Assembly: GCA_036520835.1 (NCBI GenBank)
Contig: DATDIX010000051.1
Span: 1-16,772 of the forward strand
Reading direction: 5' to 3'
Source of the DNA: VBAT01 sp036520835
Lineage (GTDB): Bacteria > Bacteroidota > Bacteroidia > Chitinophagales > Chitinophagaceae
DNA: 16,772 bases
The notes beneath the pieces are model-generated. The model did not search any database and had not been told where the DNA came from. It saw only the letters and a program-made list of their open reading frames with translations. The stretch's first letter is position 1, and every line of letters begins with the position of its first letter. This document shows positions 14,248-16,772 of this stretch, piece by piece. The position numbers were made by a program, and so were the translations under genes.

Positions 14248-15486
14248 ATGGACATTCAAAGTATAAAAAACAGGTTCGGCATCATTGGCAACTCTCCTGC
14301 CCTCAACTATGCGTTGCAGGTGGCAGTGCAGGTAGCGGCTACAGACCTTACTGTATTGATCATGGGCGAAAGTGGCGTGGGTAAAGAAGCATTTTCCCTG
14401 ATCATTCACTCCTTATCGAACAGGAAGCATAATCCTTTTATCGCCGTTAACTGTGGCGCTATACCGGAAGGAACGATCGACTCAGAACTATTCGGCCACG
14501 AGAAAGGATCATTCACCGGCGCTGTTGATTCCAGAAAGGGATATTTTGAAACGGTGAATGGCGGCACGATCTTCTTAGATGAGATCGGTGAATTGCCATT
14601 AGGCACACAAGCCCGTTTGCTGCGTGTACTGGAAGCCGGTGAATATATACGTGTAGGTTCTTCCAAAGTGCAGAAAACAGATGTAAGGGTGATAGCTGCT
14701 ACCAATAAGGATCTTTTGCAATTAGTGCAGCAAGGCAAGTTCCGTGAAGACCTTTATTATCGTTTAAACACGGTGCCTATCCGTGTGCCCGCATTACATG
14801 ACCGCAAAGAAGATATTCATATTCTCTTCCGCAAGTTTGCAGCAGACTTTGCCGATAAATATAAGACCGCTTCCGTACAACTGGATGATGAAGCAAAACA
14901 ACTGTTAATTAACTACCCCTGGCCCGGCAATGTCCGGGAATTGAAGAATATTGCAGACCAGATATCAGTTCTTTCACAGGATAAACAAATAACGGCCAAA
15001 CAGCTCAGTAAATTCTTACAGCCTTATTCAAGTAATCGTTTACCCATACTGGCACATACCAATGGTACGGGACAGGATTTTGCCAATGAAAGAGAAATAC
15101 TTTACAAACTTTTCTTTGACATGAAGAAAGATGTAACAGAGTTGAAAAGAATGTTCCTGGAAGTATTGCAAAATCCGAATACAGCTGCGCAAAACCAGGC
15201 TTTTCTCAATGAGCTGAAGGAATTGAAGGGCCATGATAATATTACCATGCAGCCTGTCGTGGTGCAACATCAACCGGCACAATCGATGCAGCCCGTCCTG
15301 ATGAATAACGACATTCATGATCACGTGGAAGTAGAGGAAAGCCTGAACATCATGGATAAGGAAAAAGAGCTGATCATAAAAGCACTAAAGAAACATAAAG
15401 GCAAAAGAAAGGATGCAGCTCTTGACCTAGGCATCAGCGAAAGAACGTTGTACAGGAAATTAAAAGAATACGATATAGAAGAATAA
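14248..15486 (+). CDS. Sigma-54-dependent transcriptional activator, Fis-type, without receiver domain
   Basis: This 412-residue AAA+ enhancer-binding protein activates RNA polymerase carrying sigma-54. Walker A is GESGVGKE (40-47). The sigma-54 contact loop reads GSFTGA (87-92) where GAFTGA is standard. Walker B is TIFLDEIGE (107-115), the arginine-finger region is FREDLYYRLN (165-174), and the sensor II motif is WPGNVREL (225-232). A glutamine/histidine-rich linker (about 265-365) leads to a Fis-type helix-turn-helix (RKDAALDLGISERTLYRKLK, 387-406). There is no receiver, GAF or PAS domain, so control must come from the linker, expression level or a partner. It follows miaB across a 160-nt gap bounded by inverted repeats and precedes lptE, an order I recall as typical for Chitinophagaceae. 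Confidence 0.93.
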   Translation: MDIQSIKNRFGIIGNSPALNYALQVAVQVAATDLTVLIMGESGVGKEAFSLIIHSLSNRKHNPFIAVNCGAIPEGTIDSELFGHEKGSFTGAVDSRKGYFETVNGGTIFLDEIGELPLGTQARLLRVLEAGEYIRVGSSKVQKTDVRVIAATNKDLLQLVQQGKFREDLYYRLNTVPIRVPALHDRKEDIHILFRKFAADFADKYKTASVQLDDEAKQLLINYPWPGNVRELKNIADQISVLSQDKQITAKQLSKFLQPYSSNRLPILAHTNGTGQDFANEREILYKLFFDMKKDVTELKRMFLEVLQNPNTAAQNQAFLNELKELKGHDNITMQPVVVQHQPAQSMQPVLMNNDIHDHVEVEESLNIMDKEKELIIKALKKHKGKRKDAALDLGISERTLYRKLKEYDIEE

Positions 15487-15488
15487 TT

Positions 15489-15520
15489 GCCTCCTCCCGA
15501 CCTCCTCCAAAAGAGGAGGC
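15489..15520. repeat. C/G-rich hairpin repeat, copy C, with two competing left arms
   Basis: GAGGAGGC (15513-15520) can pair with GCCTCCTC at 15489-15496 (8 bp), or its first seven bases with CCTCCTC at 15501-15507 around a CAAAA loop. The two pairings exclude each other. The element starts 3 nt after the activator stop and sits before lptE. No T-run follows the hairpin directly. Confidence 0.65.
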
Positions 15521-15568
15521 CACCAGGGCACAGCCCACGTTTTTTGAAGACACCTAATAGAATTAATA

Positions 15569-16090
15569 ATGTCCGTCTTAAAGAAAATATCGATCCTTGT
15601 TTTACCAATAATACTGGTAATGGCTGCTGTCACCAACAACAGTTGCAATATTTACAAATTCAATGAGGCCACTGTTCCTGATTCTATTAAAATTGTAAAG
15701 GTTACTTATTTTGAGAACAGGGCCACCTATATTAACCCGCAACTGAGCCCGCAACTGACAGATAAACTTCGTCAGAAGATCGTAAGCCAGACCCGGTTGA
15801 AACAAACCAGCGGGGACAATGCTGATTGGGAGATCGGGGGAACTATTACCGAGTACGCTTTCAGCACGGCAGGTATCTCAAACCAGCAAACTTCAACCAA
15901 CAGGATAAATGTATCCGTACATATCATCCTAAATAAGATAAAGGATGGTACCGTGGAAGAGTATGATGTAAGCCGAAATTTTGACTTCCCTGCTTCCCAA
16001 AGCCTGCAACAGGCTGAATCCAATTTGCTCACGGAAATGGTCCGCGGCATAACGGACGATATTTTCAACCGGATTTTTTCCAATTGGTAA
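15569..16090 (+). CDS. lptE: LptE-like LPS-assembly lipoprotein
   Basis: The 173-residue product has an N-terminal signal (residues 5-21, ISILVLPIILVMAAVTN) and Cys26 in NNSCNIYKF, a loose lipobox such as Bacteroidota often use. The mature part begins NIYKFNEATVPDSIKIVKVTYFENRATYINPQLS, typical of the LptE family (LPS-assembly OM lipoprotein). It continues with paired beta strands (WEIGGTITEYAFS, RINVSVHIILN) and a helix near the C-terminus (LLTEMVRGITDDIFNRIF). LptE plugs the LptD barrel and helps place LPS in the outer leaflet of the outer membrane. LptD is not in the window. It lies 82 nt after the sigma-54 activator, on the same strand, so read-through or regulation by that activator is plausible. 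Confidence 0.85.
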   Translation: MSVLKKISILVLPIILVMAAVTNNSCNIYKFNEATVPDSIKIVKVTYFENRATYINPQLSPQLTDKLRQKIVSQTRLKQTSGDNADWEIGGTITEYAFSTAGISNQQTSTNRINVSVHIILNKIKDGTVEEYDVSRNFDFPASQSLQQAESNLLTEMVRGITDDIFNRIFSNW

Positions 16091-16157
16091 TATTGTATTG
16101 TCTCAAAAACGGAGTAACTCCACGCATTTTTATGTTGTATTCCTTTAAATTGCAGCC

Positions 16158-16772
16158 ATGAATCCTGCAGTTGATCAACTGGCCATATCCATTTTTAAGA
16201 AACCGCTGAACGAATGCAGTGCTGATGAGCTTCGGCAAATGGCACACCAATATCCCTGGTTTGCCCCGGTGCAATTGTTATATGCAAAAAAACTCCAGGC
16301 CGGTAACCCGACCTTATATGAAGCCCAGGTTCAAAAAACCTCGTTGTATTTTCAAAACCGCTTATGGTTGCATCATTTGTTGAACGATAATGGCTCAACG
16401 GAAATAGTTACACATACCCAGGCGCCAGCAGCAGAGAGAGAAATGAAAGAAAAGGTGGATGAAATTATTGAGGCTCCAATGCCTGAACCCATGCTGAATG
16501 AACCTATCGTGGCTGAAACGGAAGTTGAACCATCTAATGAGCCTGAAACAATAATTGAAACTGTTAACGAGGATACCCCGGTTCAAACGGAGACCGAACC
16601 TTCGGGCGAAATACCTGGTTTTAAGTTTGTGCCGGCAAAGGCTATGCATGCACCATTGACATTTGAGCCTTACCATACCATCGACTACTTTGCATCCCAG
16701 GGAATAAAATTCAAAGAAGAAGAGAAACCAAAAGACCAGTTTGGACAGCAATTAAAAAGTTTTACAGAATGG
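16158..16772 (+). CDS. Conserved hypothetical protein, 5' part (runs off the window)
   Basis: From the ATG at 16158 the frame is open for 205 codons to the window edge. The N-terminal ~75 residues are compact and helical (DQLAISIFKKPLNECSADEL, then QYPWFAPVQLLYAKKL and TSLYFQNRLWLHHLL). They resemble a TPR-like helix pair often seen at this spot in Chitinophagaceae. Residues ~85-155 form an acidic, proline- and glutamate-rich linker (EAPMPEPMLNEPIVAETEVE and onward), probably disordered. A second conserved-looking block follows (TFEPYHTIDYFASQGIKF, FGQQLKSFTEW). The function is unknown. Position after lptE suggests the envelope/secretion neighbourhood, since I recall secG following in relatives. 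Confidence 0.8.
   Translation, partial: MNPAVDQLAISIFKKPLNECSADELRQMAHQYPWFAPVQLLYAKKLQAGNPTLYEAQVQKTSLYFQNRLWLHHLLNDNGSTEIVTHTQAPAAEREMKEKVDEIIEAPMPEPMLNEPIVAETEVEPSNEPETIIETVNEDTPVQTETEPSGEIPGFKFVPAKAMHAPLTFEPYHTIDYFASQGIKFKEEEKPKDQFGQQLKSFTEW

Noticed and set aside
15526..15545. GGGC-ACA-GCCC followed after 3 nt by six T, a possible intrinsic terminator before lptE
   Set aside because: The stem is only 4 bp and the T-run does not follow directly; too weak to call.
16395..16751. 118-codon antisense frame over the last partial gene
   Set aside because: Cys/Phe/Arg-rich translation typical of the reverse of an acidic Glu-rich linker; the plus-strand frame is better supported.

Overview
The window looks like chromosomal DNA of a Bacteroidota, most likely family Chitinophagaceae. 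The reasons are the OMP_b-brl_3/CarboxypepD_reg-type outer-membrane receptor, the miaB - sigma-54 activator - lptE gene order, several Bacteroidota-restricted protein families, -7 promoter elements of the TAnnTTTG type and little Shine-Dalgarno sequence. No phage, insertion sequence, CRISPR array or rRNA is visible. Coding density is high and no gene-free gap exceeds about 180 nt. The taxonomic call is inference from gene content, not a search result.

Layout. Positions 1-1844, all minus strand: the N-terminal half of an AraC-type regulator (cut by the window edge), a secreted SGNH-type hydrolase and a PyrR-like phosphoribosyltransferase. Positions 1924-6167, plus strand: a membrane cytochrome b-like/ferredoxin fusion protein (HdrE/HdrC or DsrM-like), a SulP anion transporter, a small cupin and a LigB/YgiD-type extradiol dioxygenase. 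Positions 6244-8052, minus strand: an ATP-grasp ligase followed by a LysE-type exporter. Positions 8141-9879: the two-CCG-domain (Fe-S) protein expected to partner the 1924 gene, then a divergent pair of uncharacterised Bacteroidota proteins. Positions 9895-10059: an apparently decayed tRNA-Gly copy interrupted by palindromes, then an intact tRNA-Gly(CCC). Positions 10072-12489, minus strand: a large outer-membrane beta-barrel receptor. Positions 12666-16772, plus strand: miaB, a receiver-less sigma-54 activator, lptE and the start of a conserved hypothetical gene.

How the parts fit. The two redox genes at 1924 and 8141 look like halves of one electron-transfer complex, separated here by about 5 kb of unrelated cargo. 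The miaB-to-lptE block is a housekeeping/envelope cluster. Its intergenic spaces carry C/G-rich hairpin repeats, including a 22-nt inverted repeat (19/22 identical) that starts inside the end of miaB and finishes just before the sigma-54 activator start codon.

I found no convincing new defence or biosynthetic system. The most unusual items are the tRNA-Gly relic with palindromes in its D-loop region, the split redox pair, the inverted repeat bracketing the miaB/activator gap, and the ATP-grasp/LysE pair of unknown product.
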